In this document: positions 42,880-50,880 of the stretch, one piece after another | Numbering within the stretch: position 1 is the first letter of the stretch | Layout: every line of letters begins with the position of its first letter | Assembly: GCF_010646885.2 (NCBI RefSeq) | Contig: NZ_CP050700.1 | Location: forward strand, 1,824,501 to 1,888,500 | Source of the DNA: Desulfopila sp. IMCC35008 | GTDB taxonomy: Bacteria; Desulfobacterota; Desulfobulbia; Desulfobulbales; Desulfocapsaceae | DNA: 64,000 nt | Direction: 5' to 3' | Notes under the pieces: model-generated | Seen by the model: the letters and a program-made list of their open reading frames with translations, nothing else | Told to the model about the DNA's origin: nothing | The model's database searches: none | Position numbers and translations under genes: made by a program

Positions 42880-45273
42880 GTGACTAAACTTTATCCGCTG
42901 ATGCCATTGAGGGATATTGTCATTTTCCCACACATGGTCGCACCACTGGTGGTGGGCCGGAAGAAATCGATCCAGGCTCTTGAAGACGCCATGGAAAAGC
43001 GAACCGAGATTCTGCTGGTTACCCAAAAGGATGCCGGGGTGGATGAACCGACCGAGGAGGATATTTACACCTACGGGACGCTGGCATCTGTTATGCAGCT
43101 TCTTCGTCTGCCGGACGGGACCATCAAAGCGCTGGTTGAAGGCAAGTGCCGGGCGCGGGTACTCTCACATGTGCCTCATGACAATTTTATGCAGGCCGAG
43201 GTCGAAGAGCTTCCTGAAATAGTCGAGCAAACAGGTGAATTGCTGGCCTATGAGCGGGAGTTGCGAAAATTCTTCGAAGAGTTTGCCAACGGCGAAAAGA
43301 AGATTGCCAAGGAAGTGGTGAAGTCGGTCAAGAATATCGAGGACCCGATCAAGCTGGTTGATATCATTTGCTCCCACCTGCCGGTGAAAGCCCAGGAAAA
43401 ACAGGAAATTCTTCAAAGCGACCCGATTACCACGCGAATAGAAAAAGTCCTTGAGATTATCCATCGTGAAATTGAGCTTGCAGAGCTGGAAAAAAGTATC
43501 AATGCAAAGGTGAAGATGCGGATGGGCAAAACCCAGCGCAACTATTACCTGAGTGAGAAGGTCCGTGAGATCCAGAGTGAGATGGACCAGAATGAAGACG
43601 GCGTTGATGAGATGGGCGAGCTCGAAGAGCAGATAACGTCCAAGAAGATGCCAAAGTCGGCTCGCGAGAAGGCAATGAAAGAGCTCAAAAAGCTCAAGAA
43701 TATGCCACCGATGTCGGCAGAGACGACGGTTGTTCGCAACTATATAGATTGTATTGTCAGCCTTCCCTGGGGGAAGAAATCCAAATCGCAGCTCGATATT
43801 AATAAAGCAGAGACGATCCTGGACGAAGACCATTACGGTCTGACCAAGACCAAGGAACGTATCCTCGAATATCTCGCGGTGCAGGCCCAGGTCAAGAAAA
43901 TCAAGGGACCTATTCTATGCCTTGTGGGTCCTCCTGGTGTAGGTAAGACCTCAATCTGCCAGTCTATTGCCCGTGCCATGAATCGTAAATTTGCCCGGCT
44001 TTCTTTGGGTGGCGTGCGTGACGAGGCTGAGATTCGCGGACATAGGCGGACGTATATCGGTGCCATGCCGGGTAAGATCATCCAGTCGATGCAGAAGGTG
44101 AATGTGGCCAATCCTGTTTTCTGCCTGGATGAGGTGGACAAGATGTCCATGGATTTCCGTGGTGATCCTTCATCTGCGTTGCTTGAGGTTCTGGATCCTG
44201 AGCAGAATTCAGCTTTTAATGATCATTATCTTGATATGGATTATGATCTGTCAGATATCTTTTTTATTACCACTGCAAATAGTCTTCATGGTATTCCCGG
44301 GCCGCTTCAGGACAGGATGGAAATCATCACGATCAGCGGCTATACTGAAGAAGAAAAGCTAAAAATTGCAGAAGGTTACCTGGTTCCTAAACAAATTGAA
44401 GCAAACGGCTTCAAGGAGGGAGATATCCAGTTGACCGATGGTGCGATCCTCGAGATTATCAGAAGGTATACGCGTGAAGCCGGGGTGAGGAATTTAGAGA
44501 GATCTATTGCCTCGCTGGCCAGGAAAATTGCACGTGACCGTTTGAAAAAGAATCTCAAGGATAAGAAATACAGGGTGAGTGCCCAATCGATCTTAAAATA
44601 TCTGGGAACCCCTAAGTTCCGTTACGGCCTGGCCGAGGAGCAGGATGAGATAGGTCTTACTACCGGTCTCGCCTGGACAGAGGTCGGTGGCGAGTTATTG
44701 CAGATCGAGGCAACATTAATGCCAGGTTCCGGGAAGCTTATCATTACCGGTAAGCTTGGTGATGTAATGCAGGAGTCTGCCCAGGCAGCGCTCAGCTATG
44801 TTCGTTCGCGGGGTGATATGCTCGGGCTTGAGACTGATTTTTATCAGAAGCTTGATATTCATATCCACGTACCGGAAGGAGCTATTCCAAAGGATGGTCC
44901 GTCTGCGGGTATCACAATTGCCACAACACTCGTTTCTGCCCTTATAAAGGCACCTGTACGACACGAGCTGGCCATGACCGGTGAGATAACCCTCAGGGGC
45001 CGTGTTTTGCCCATTGGTGGACTGACGGAAAAACTGCTTGCAGCAAAGCGGGGAAATATTACTTCGGTTATTATTCCAAAGGAAAACGAGCGTAACTTAA
45101 AAGACGTTCCAGTGAAGATCAGAAAATCCTTATCCATCACTCTTGTGGATCATGTTGACGATGTGCTTGATTTAGCGATTGTTACGGAAGAGGGAAAAAC
45201 TGTTTTCAAGGGTGTTGAGAATGGTGCTCTGGCAACTGATGGCGCCGTTTCAAAACTTAATTCAGCACATTGA
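42880..45273 (+). CDS. lon: ATP-dependent protease Lon
   Basis: A 797-residue AAA+ serine protease. The N-terminal LON domain is seen as [15 protein letters not shown], Walker [10 protein letters not shown] at about residue 350, Walker [10 protein letters not shown], and the catalytic Ser in KDGPSAGIT at about residue 674, with the Lys further on. GTG 42880 has GGAG six bases upstream and matches the family start better than the in-frame start at 42850. It ends the proteostasis block; no hairpin terminator is visible after it, and the tRNA promoter begins nine bases downstream. Confidence 0.95.
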   Translation: MTKLYPLMPLRDIVIFPHMVAPLVVGRKKSIQALEDAMEKRTEILLVTQKDAGVDEPTEEDIYTYGTLASVMQLLRLPDGTIKALVEGKCRARVLSHVPHDNFMQAEVEELPEIVEQTGELLAYERELRKFFEEFANGEKKIAKEVVKSVKNIEDPIKLVDIICSHLPVKAQEKQEILQSDPITTRIEKVLEIIHREIELAELEKSINAKVKMRMGKTQRNYYLSEKVREIQSEMDQNEDGVDEMGELEEQITSKKMPKSAREKAMKELKKLKNMPPMSAETTVVRNYIDCIVSLPWGKKSKSQLDINKAETILDEDHYGLTKTKERILEYLAVQAQVKKIKGPILCLVGPPGVGKTSICQSIARAMNRKFARLSLGGVRDEAEIRGHRRTYIGAMPGKIIQSMQKVNVANPVFCLDEVDKMSMDFRGDPSSALLEVLDPEQNSAFNDHYLDMDYDLSDIFFITTANSLHGIPGPLQDRMEIITISGYTEEEKLKIAEGYLVPKQIEANGFKEGDIQLTDGAILEIIRRYTREAGVRNLERSIASLARKIARDRLKKNLKDKKYRVSAQSILKYLGTPKFRYGLAEEQDEIGLTTGLAWTEVGGELLQIEATLMPGSGKLIITGKLGDVMQESAQAALSYVRSRGDMLGLETDFYQKLDIHIHVPEGAIPKDGPSAGITIATTLVSALIKAPVRHELAMTGEITLRGRVLPIGGLTEKLLAAKRGNITSVIIPKENERNLKDVPVKIRKSLSITLVDHVDDVLDLAIVTEEGKTVFKGVENGALATDGAVSKLNSAH

Positions 45274-45282
45274 TTTTTTTGC

Positions 45283-45311
45283 TTGACGCGTATGGGGGAA
45301 CTTGGTAAATA
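45283..45311 (+). promoter_or_regulatory. Promoter of tRNA-Val/tRNA-Asp cassette 1
   Basis: TTGACG (45283-45288) and TAAATA (45306-45311) are 17 bases apart, 21 bases before the first tRNA. The GGGGAACTTGG spacer end is identical in cassette 2. Confidence 0.7.
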
Positions 45312-45332
45312 CTCCTCCACGCTTGAGTGAGG

Positions 45333-45408
45333 GGGCGGGTAGCTCAGTTGGGAGAGCATCGGCCTTACAAGCCGAGGGTCACAGGTTCAAGCCCTGTTCC
45401 GCCCACCA
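45333..45408 (+). tRNA. tRNA-Val (anticodon TAC), copy 1
   Basis: The cloverleaf has acceptor GGGCGGG/TCCGCCC, anticodon stem TCGGC/GCCGA with loop CTTACAA (anticodon TAC), T arm ACAGG/CCTGT and encoded CCA. It is identical to the copy at 45688-45763. Confidence 0.96.
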
Positions 45409-45431
45409 GTAAATTAAGTGTACGACCATGC

Positions 45432-45508
45432 GGGGTCGTAGTTCAGTTGGTTAGAATGCCGGCCTGTCACGCCGGAGGTCGCGAGTTCGAGTCTCGTCGG
45501 CCCCGCCA
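45432..45508 (+). tRNA. tRNA-Asp (anticodon GTC), copy 1
   Basis: Acceptor GGGGTCG/CGGCCCC, anticodon loop CTGTCAC (anticodon GTC) in a GCCGG/CCGGC-rich stem, T loop TTCGAGT, encoded CCA. It is identical to the copy at 45787-45863, 23 bases after tRNA-Val. Confidence 0.96.
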
Positions 45509-45516
45509 GAAAATTC

Positions 45517-45553
45517 AAGGGTTTCAGCGAAGATGCTGAAACCCTTTTTTTGT
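45517..45553 (+). terminator. Terminator of tRNA cassette 1
   Basis: A 12-bp stem AAGGGTTTCAGC/GCTGAAACCCTT (45517-45528 and 45535-45546) is followed by a T run, just after tRNA-Asp. Confidence 0.9.
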
Positions 45554-45637
45554 TAAGGTTGTGGAGGTATCCATTTGGTTCTATCCTCATCACGATCGAT
45601 TTCTAAATATTTCCATCATAATTGATGGCGGTTTTGC

Positions 45638-45666
45638 TTGACGGGTGAAGGGGAACTTGGTAAATA
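45638..45666 (+). promoter_or_regulatory. Promoter of tRNA-Val/tRNA-Asp cassette 2
   Basis: TTGACG (45638-45643) and TAAATA (45661-45666) at 17-base spacing, in the same place relative to the tRNA as in cassette 1. Confidence 0.7.
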
Positions 45667-45687
45667 ATCTCTCACGCTTGATTGAGG

Positions 45688-45763
45688 GGGCGGGTAGCTC
45701 AGTTGGGAGAGCATCGGCCTTACAAGCCGAGGGTCACAGGTTCAAGCCCTGTTCCGCCCACCA
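45688..45763 (+). tRNA. tRNA-Val (anticodon TAC), copy 2
   Basis: The mature region is identical to copy 1 (45333-45408), 355 bases downstream; anticodon TAC, encoded CCA. Confidence 0.96.
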
Positions 45764-45786
45764 GTAAATCAAGTGTACGACCATGC

Positions 45787-45863
45787 GGGGTCGTAGTTCA
45801 GTTGGTTAGAATGCCGGCCTGTCACGCCGGAGGTCGCGAGTTCGAGTCTCGTCGGCCCCGCCA
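45787..45863 (+). tRNA. tRNA-Asp (anticodon GTC), copy 2
   Basis: The mature region is identical to copy 1 (45432-45508), 355 bases downstream; anticodon GTC, encoded CCA. Confidence 0.96.
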
Positions 45864-45871
45864 GAAAATTC

Positions 45872-45907
45872 AAGGGATTCAGCAGAAATGCTGAATCCCT
45901 TTTTTTG
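45872..45907 (+). terminator. Terminator of tRNA cassette 2
   Basis: A 12-bp stem AAGGGATTCAGC/GCTGAATCCCTT with a T run. Compared with cassette 1, the stem differs at one pair that changed on both sides, so pairing is conserved. Confidence 0.9.
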
Positions 45908-45981
45908 TTGGCTACGCTTGCTGGAGGTGCAGACCTTGGTCTCCCCCCCCTACAGAAGTATTGAGGAGATGTGATTGTCGG

Positions 45982-46449
45982 TTATGTTACGGCCATCACA
46001 AATGCATTCCAGTTCTTTGGATAACTGGCCAATTCTGCACCAATCGTTTTAACACCACTCGGATGCCATTTCTCCCAGCGAGGTCTGGCGACAACCCTGT
46101 AGCTCGTTTCCTGATCCCGTACCACGATTGAAAGCAGTGCGTTTGATATAGAAAGTGAATCGGGTACGTTTTTGATACAAAGGCCCATTCTTGATACATT
46201 TTCAACCAACCCACTGCAGGTGCCAAGACCGTCTGATATATCCACTCTCAGGTTTTTCACATTAATTCTGCTTGTTTTACGCTTTTCCGAGACCTGCGGG
46301 CCGGCTATCTTTGCTGGTGAAAGGGCTCTGGTCACTTTGAGAATGCTTTCTACACCAAGCCAGATTGCCAGAGTGGCAAGGGGCAAAATGATAAAGAGAA
46401 TGAGAGGGGCGAACCAAAGTATTGCAATAAAGCCGGGTATATTTTCCAT
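45982..46449 (-). CDS. Membrane-anchored PilZ domain protein
   Basis: A 155-residue protein with an N-terminal membrane segment (about residues 8-33) and a PilZ domain: the RKTSR arginine motif near residue 57 and NVSRMG near residue 84, the two c-di-GMP-binding motifs (RxxxR and D/NxSxxG). AAAGGT precedes the ATG. It is a likely c-di-GMP effector in motility or surface control, near flagellar genes on the same strand. Single gene. Confidence 0.78.
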   Translation of the reverse strand: MENIPGFIAILWFAPLILFIILPLATLAIWLGVESILKVTRALSPAKIAGPQVSEKRKTSRINVKNLRVDISDGLGTCSGLVENVSRMGLCIKNVPDSLSISNALLSIVVRDQETSYRVVARPRWEKWHPSGVKTIGAELASYPKNWNAFVMAVT

Positions 46450-46669
46450 AACAAGGACCTTTAGGGTTGGAATACTCGAACGGTTTTAAGTGTGTATTGA
46501 TGGAACTTGTTAGATTATTATATCACATCTTCATAGTGAAATGTGAGCTACAATTGTGGGAAAAAACTATCCCTTGTAAAGGGACTTAAATAGTAATGAG
46601 CACGAATACTGTATTACGGAAGTAATAGTTGAGGCAAATAGCTTGGTTGAAGGTAGAGCCTGATTATGG

Positions 46670-47170
46670 CTACTCTGTAAATATATCCTCAATCAGGGCT
46701 GGTTGCCATGTAGAGGTGGCAAGCAGCCAGTTACCATCTATGTTTTGGAGGATTAAATCGAATCGGTATATGTCAGCCTGGAGTTTGGGTAGGATCGAGG
46801 CACTTTCAACAGGTTGACCTGTCATGGCAACAAAAAGAACTACCTCTGCCTGGTCTTCTGCAGGAAATTTAACCTGATCGATAGAGGTGAAAAGATGAAT
46901 GGAGCGTTTCCTGAGAAGCTGGTATGAGAGGTAGGCTATAATGTCCTTTTTGGTCATGCCGTCATTATCGCTGTAGTTTTCCGATATCATCGCTTTAACA
47001 TCACCAATTTCATTTTTTTCAACAGCATCTTCTGCAGTTTTGATAAATGAGCGAACCTGATCTTCGGGGCTATCACTAGAGCATCCGGATAGGTATATTA
47101 CTCCGCAGGTTGCCATTAAGATGAGAAGACATGTGGAGAGTGTTGGTAAAATATAACGATAGTGTATCAT
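46670..47170 (-). CDS. Lipoprotein of unknown function in the fliK operon
   Basis: A 166-residue protein with a lipobox LSGC (Cys30) after a hydrophobic leader. The remaining sequence (VRSFIKTAEDAVEKNEIGDVKAMISENYSD) resembles small NTF2-like or SnoaL-like folds, but this is uncertain. Its ATG overlaps the stop of the FlhB-like gene by four bases, with a GGGGGA ribosome binding site inside that gene, so they are cotranslated. It may be a motility or envelope accessory protein. Confidence 0.72.
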   Translation of the reverse strand: MIHYRYILPTLSTCLLILMATCGVIYLSGCSSDSPEDQVRSFIKTAEDAVEKNEIGDVKAMISENYSDNDGMTKKDIIAYLSYQLLRKRSIHLFTSIDQVKFPAEDQAEVVLFVAMTGQPVESASILPKLQADIYRFDLILQNIDGNWLLATSTWQPALIEDIFTE

Positions 47171-47475
47171 TGTCCCCCGGCTGATGCTGACTGCAGTTTG
47201 TCTTTATATCTCTCGTTGACTCTATAAACAAAAGAGAGGACTTCGGCCACGGTTTGATAGAGTTCAACGGGAATTTCATCGCCAATGGGTACTTTTGCCA
47301 GCAGTTCCACCAGGTTTTCGTCTTCGTGGACATGTACCCCGGCTTCACGTGCGGTTTCAATTATCTTGTCTGCGATTAAGCCTTTACCGCTTGCGAGAAC
47401 CTTCGGTGCACCTGTATTTTTATTGTCGTAAACAATAGCGACTGCTTTCTGGGTGTGTTTTTTTTCGTCAGCCAT
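47167..47475 (-). CDS. FlhB C-terminal-domain paralogue (EscU/YscU/HrcU-like)
   Basis: A 102-residue cytosolic protein resembling only the cytoplasmic C-terminal domain of the flagellar export switch FlhB: KAVAIVYDNKNTGAPKVLAS, the ETAREAGVHVHEDENLVELL helix and GDEIPVELYQTVAEVLSFVY. The autocleavage motif NPTH is not present, as is usual for these stand-alone paralogues (FhlB-related/FlhX). It lies directly downstream of fliK, fitting a role in export specificity switching. Confidence 0.85.
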   Translation of the reverse strand: MADEKKHTQKAVAIVYDNKNTGAPKVLASGKGLIADKIIETAREAGVHVHEDENLVELLAKVPIGDEIPVELYQTVAEVLSFVYRVNERYKDKLQSASAGGQ

Positions 47476-47480
47476 ATCTT

Positions 47481-48956
47481 TTATACCTTAGTATCGAGTA
47501 CACCACCACCTTCAGGCAGCACATGGCGAAGGAGGGCGTTTGCTGGGTCTTCGGCCTCAGTACCGAATGAAAGTCCAAGCAGGGCTGTTTCTGTGATGGA
47601 CTCCCTGAGTTCATCACTATACTCTTTTACAAACTCAGCCTTTTCGTTTGAGTCTGTGTGAAACCTGATATAAAGGCCTTCATCCGTCTGGAACATGTCG
47701 ACCCTAATATTACCAATATCAGAGAGCTTGAGGTGGAGGGAAAAACGTGTCTCCTGTTCTCCGGAGGTTTCTCCATTCTCTTTATCTCCTGCATTCTGGT
47801 CAACCAGCATATATCCTTGCTCGATGAATGGCAGGGGGAGGGGGAAGATGAATTGGTGACCTGTCTCAGACTGCAGTTGAGCAAGCTGAAATAACTCGAG
47901 GGTGGTTAAGAGTTGGCTGGTTGATTTTGATACCTGGTCAGCCCCTTTCAGGGTATTTATTATTTCAAGAAGTGCTGCTTTTAGCGTGGCTGCTGCTTTC
48001 TGGTTTTTCCCTTGAGAGAGTAGTTTTTCAAAAGATAAACCAAGACGGTCGACAAGTTGCTTGAGTGCGGCACCAGCCTGGCCACCTTGTGCAGGTTGCT
48101 GCTGGTGGGAAAAATAGGTCTCAAGCGTATTTCTGGATAACGGGGAGAGAATCTCAAAAATAGAGCCGGTTTGTTGAAAGATGCCGCTCAGTATGCCCGT
48201 GTTGGCAGGTGTATTCGATACAGTGAGAAGAGTACCGGCGAGAGCAGGTTGGTTATCGCTGATAATCTGTAATTGCGGCGGTGTTGATTCTGTGAGTCGT
48301 AATTGAAGATTTGCTCCCTGTTGAAGGGGGCGTGGAGAAGAAACTGTGAATCGTTGTTCTCCGGCCTGAAGTGTGAACTGATTAGAGCTTGGCGATTGGA
48401 CTACTGTAGCCTGGATTTGATGGTTGGTAAATTGTGCTAGACTGACAGTAGTGAGATTTTGAGCAGCTTGGGTAACAACAGCTTGGGTAGACGCAGATAT
48501 GCTGACAGTTGCAGCCTGGCCTTGAGCTGCTGGTGTAGAGGTTGTTGTCGACTGTGACGTAACAGGTTGCTGTAACTGCTGCGGTTGCTGAGGTTGCTGA
48601 GGTTGTTGTAGAGAGCGAAACAGCGTGGTGATATCTATCGGTTTGCCGATTAGGGTAATCGACTTCCCCCAAAAATGATTGAGTGTTTCTCCTATTATCT
48701 TGAGCTGGACCTCAGGGGATGTGGATGCTACTTGCAGTTGCAGTGGTTGACCGACTTTCAGAGGCACCTCTGTCCGTGCAGAAATCCTGTTTTCCCCTAT
48801 CTGCAGAAGTGCTCTATTGTCTGCCTGCACTTCGACCACCAGGGCTTTCAGCAGTTGCCCGGCCTGTGGTTCAATAGAGCTCTGGGGCTGTCCCTTGGAT
48901 TGGGAGCCTATGGCGTTTATAAAGCGTATTGATTGCAGCGGATTGATTGTGCTCAT
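47481..48956 (-). CDS. fliK: Flagellar hook-length control protein
   Basis: A 491-residue molecular ruler that stops hook growth and triggers the FlhB switch. The C-terminal FliK domain is recognisable in RFSLHLKLSDIGNIRVDMFQ and an adjacent RFHTDSNEKAEFV segment. The N-terminal two thirds are Gln/Ser/Thr-rich and low in complexity, with a PQQ tandem repeat (about residues 117-130), as expected for a ruler. It is followed after five bases by the FlhB paralogue. No strong ribosome binding site is seen before its ATG. Confidence 0.87.
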   Translation of the reverse strand: MSTINPLQSIRFINAIGSQSKGQPQSSIEPQAGQLLKALVVEVQADNRALLQIGENRISARTEVPLKVGQPLQLQVASTSPEVQLKIIGETLNHFWGKSITLIGKPIDITTLFRSLQQPQQPQQPQQLQQPVTSQSTTTSTPAAQGQAATVSISASTQAVVTQAAQNLTTVSLAQFTNHQIQATVVQSPSSNQFTLQAGEQRFTVSSPRPLQQGANLQLRLTESTPPQLQIISDNQPALAGTLLTVSNTPANTGILSGIFQQTGSIFEILSPLSRNTLETYFSHQQQPAQGGQAGAALKQLVDRLGLSFEKLLSQGKNQKAAATLKAALLEIINTLKGADQVSKSTSQLLTTLELFQLAQLQSETGHQFIFPLPLPFIEQGYMLVDQNAGDKENGETSGEQETRFSLHLKLSDIGNIRVDMFQTDEGLYIRFHTDSNEKAEFVKEYSDELRESITETALLGLSFGTEAEDPANALLRHVLPEGGGVLDTKV

Positions 48957-49024
48957 TATACTGTATCGGCAGATACGGGAAAGGAGTTAATAACACAATC
49001 GAAGGGGACGGGGGCGGGCTCTCC

Positions 49025-49048
49025 GGGGTCAGGCTTAAGCCTGACCCC
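49025..49048. repeat. 24-bp perfect palindrome
   Basis: GGGGTCAGGCTT is followed directly by its exact complement AAGCCTGACCCC, in the 123-base gap between a PilZ gene and fliK. It resembles the GGGGTCAGG-type palindromes that I recall being associated with REP/RAYT transposases, but no such gene is in this window. Confidence 0.7.
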
Positions 49049-49079
49049 AACTAGGCAACTCCCAACTAAGCAACGCCAG

Positions 49080-49757
49080 CTACTTCGAAGTCTGGATATT
49101 CTCCCTCAACTGCCGTCTTTGTTCCCAAAGACAATTGGTAATAATATCATCACGGACATTGTTGTCTATCTGGTCAAAGTGCAGTGCAGCATGCCACCTG
49201 CCACTCCTGTTGTGTTTGGTCCGCACCAAATGGCCAAAGCAGTGAACCCTTTTGCTGGGATTACTGAGGGCAAGCTCGATTTTAATATTACTAACGTTCG
49301 GGCATTCGCTCGGAAATAATGCGAGAACGCCGGTCGCAGAGAGGTCGAGTGTGGTACCTTTTATCACCCAGTTGCTTGCAGAAGAAGGGTTTGTTGGCGA
49401 TGTGTAGCTAAGAATAATCTGGGTGCGTATATCCACCCGGAAATATTCTCTTAAACTTGCTGGGTCAATCGATTTTGAGGCAGTCAGTTCTATCGTTTTT
49501 TTGTTGAGAACCTCTGCGCATTTGGCGTTTATGATAGAAGATGTTGTACCTATCACAGAGAAAGTAAAGGGAGCGCTCTCATCAATATCTGTAGGAAAGG
49601 CACCAGAAGCAATCTTTATAAAGAAATTGGGAGCAATCGACTCTTTATATACACAGTCAAAATTGAGCTTATCGCCAGCTTTGTTTTGAAGCGTAACGAT
49701 ACCTTCCTGGCCGTCCTGCATGGATTTGACTAAACTTTCAAGCGATGAATCTGTCAT
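49080..49757 (-). CDS. PilZ domain protein, YcgR-like, copy A
   Basis: A 225-residue cytosolic protein with an N-terminal YcgR-like half (about 1-105) and a C-terminal PilZ half (about 105-220): LREYFRVDIRTQI contains the RxxxR motif, and LDLSATGVLALF the D-x-S-x-x-G motif for c-di-GMP. It is homologous to the next gene upstream (49782-50480), with the same layout. In YcgR this combination slows the flagellar motor when c-di-GMP binds. Confidence 0.85.
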   Translation of the reverse strand: MTDSSLESLVKSMQDGQEGIVTLQNKAGDKLNFDCVYKESIAPNFFIKIASGAFPTDIDESAPFTFSVIGTTSSIINAKCAEVLNKKTIELTASKSIDPASLREYFRVDIRTQIILSYTSPTNPSSASNWVIKGTTLDLSATGVLALFPSECPNVSNIKIELALSNPSKRVHCFGHLVRTKHNRSGRWHAALHFDQIDNNVRDDIITNCLWEQRRQLRENIQTSK

Positions 49758-49781
49758 ATGTAACTGATAAAATAATATAAT

Positions 49782-50480
49782 CTATTTTGAAACAGGTTCT
49801 TTGACCTGTACTTTTAAACGAAGCAGTCGTCTTTGAATAATCAGGCACCAACCGATAATCTTATCCCGGTCTTCGGTAGAGATATCATCAAAATGATATG
49901 CAACCTCGTAATTGTCATCACTAATCTGGTGGGCTCGAACTGGATGAGCTAGGAGGGTAACTGTTTCCTGCTCAGGCGTGGGCAGGGTCAATTGTAGCTT
50001 CACCTGTTTATCAACAGGGGGCTTGGCATTGAAACTTGCCAATAACCCACTGCCGGAGATGTCTATGGTTTTACCTTGCAGACTCCACGGTTCGCCTTTT
50101 TCATTATAGAACTCAGGCAAAAAGGAACTGCTTATCACACTTGTCTGGGCATCTACCCTGAAAAATTCCCGTAACTGATCATGGCTGAAAGATTTTTCAA
50201 CAACCATATTGAGTGTCTGATCATTAGGAATATCATCGATCATGGCTTCAATGGAAGTCGTAACTCCTCCTACATCAACAGTGATATAGCAAGCCTCAGC
50301 TCTGTCAATAGAATCAACAGGAAGTGCTCCCGGCTTAAATAACAGTTTAAATGCAGGAGATGCGGTCTTTTCTAGTACACAACTTGCACGATAACGCTCT
50401 ACAGTGTCAATGATGGGTAAGAATATCCGTACCGGTTTCTGATCGGGTATTGCTTGTAAGTTGCCGTGATCTTCTGTCAT
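49782..50480 (-). CDS. PilZ domain protein, YcgR-like, copy B
   Basis: A 232-residue paralogue of the 49080-49757 gene, 24 bases upstream of it. LREFFRVDAQTSV and IDISGSGLLASF are the two c-di-GMP-binding motifs; residues 1-100 form the YcgR-like N-terminal part. It is probably the first gene of a PilZ-PilZ-fliK-flhX-lipoprotein operon, although the palindrome interrupts it. The region upstream (50481-50880) should hold its promoter. Confidence 0.85.
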   Translation of the reverse strand: MTEDHGNLQAIPDQKPVRIFLPIIDTVERYRASCVLEKTASPAFKLLFKPGALPVDSIDRAEACYITVDVGGVTTSIEAMIDDIPNDQTLNMVVEKSFSHDQLREFFRVDAQTSVISSSFLPEFYNEKGEPWSLQGKTIDISGSGLLASFNAKPPVDKQVKLQLTLPTPEQETVTLLAHPVRAHQISDDNYEVAYHFDDISTEDRDKIIGWCLIIQRRLLRLKVQVKEPVSK

Positions 50481-50880
50481 GTGATTGTGGGGTTAAATAG
50501 TAAGGACCGACTCCAGAATTATAACTGTAATACTGCTCACTAAGCTAAAGTGATCGTATAGTATCATCAAAAGTAGGGAGAAGCAAGATTTGAGTAGAAA
50601 TGCGATTTGTTATAATTCTTAGACAGTTGGTAAGAGGTAAAACAACTTTTGGATCAATGTTATCTTAATTTCAGCAATCAGGATACTTACAGCTCGGCAG
50701 ACCAGAAAAGGAAAAAGATCAGGGCAGGAACTGGGAAATAATCCATCCCGCCAAGCCCTAAGATTCTCCGACGAGCATTTAGTTGAGGCCTATTCACTAA
50801 ATTAGGCATTGACGGGGCTAACAGCGCGGTAGAGAATAGACGCAGATTGTTGTAAGAAGTGAAATAACCCATTAACTCGA
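50481..50880. other. Intergenic region at the edge of the glycan island
   Basis: No recognised gene. A 61-codon minus-strand frame (50687-50872) has no ribosome binding site and no family I know. GC content falls from left to right here, at the transition to the AT-rich glycan genes. Confidence 0.45.

Larger units (their letters stand above)
45333..45863 (+). repeat. Tandem duplication of the tRNA-Val/tRNA-Asp unit
   Basis: Two units with a 355-base period contain the same promoter elements (which start upstream of this span, at 45283), tRNA-Val, tRNA-Asp and a terminator. The tRNAs are identical, while the spacer between the units differs more. Confidence 0.85.

Noticed and set aside
45327..45894. 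Two 70-codon ORFs (starting MRGRVAQLGEHR) over the tRNA-Val/tRNA-Asp pairs
   Set aside because: They are translations of the tRNA genes themselves, a well-known source of false proteins; the tRNA cloverleaves are complete.
50687..50872. A 61-codon minus-strand ORF between PilZ and the glycan island
   Set aside because: No ribosome binding site, no recognisable family, and no operon context.
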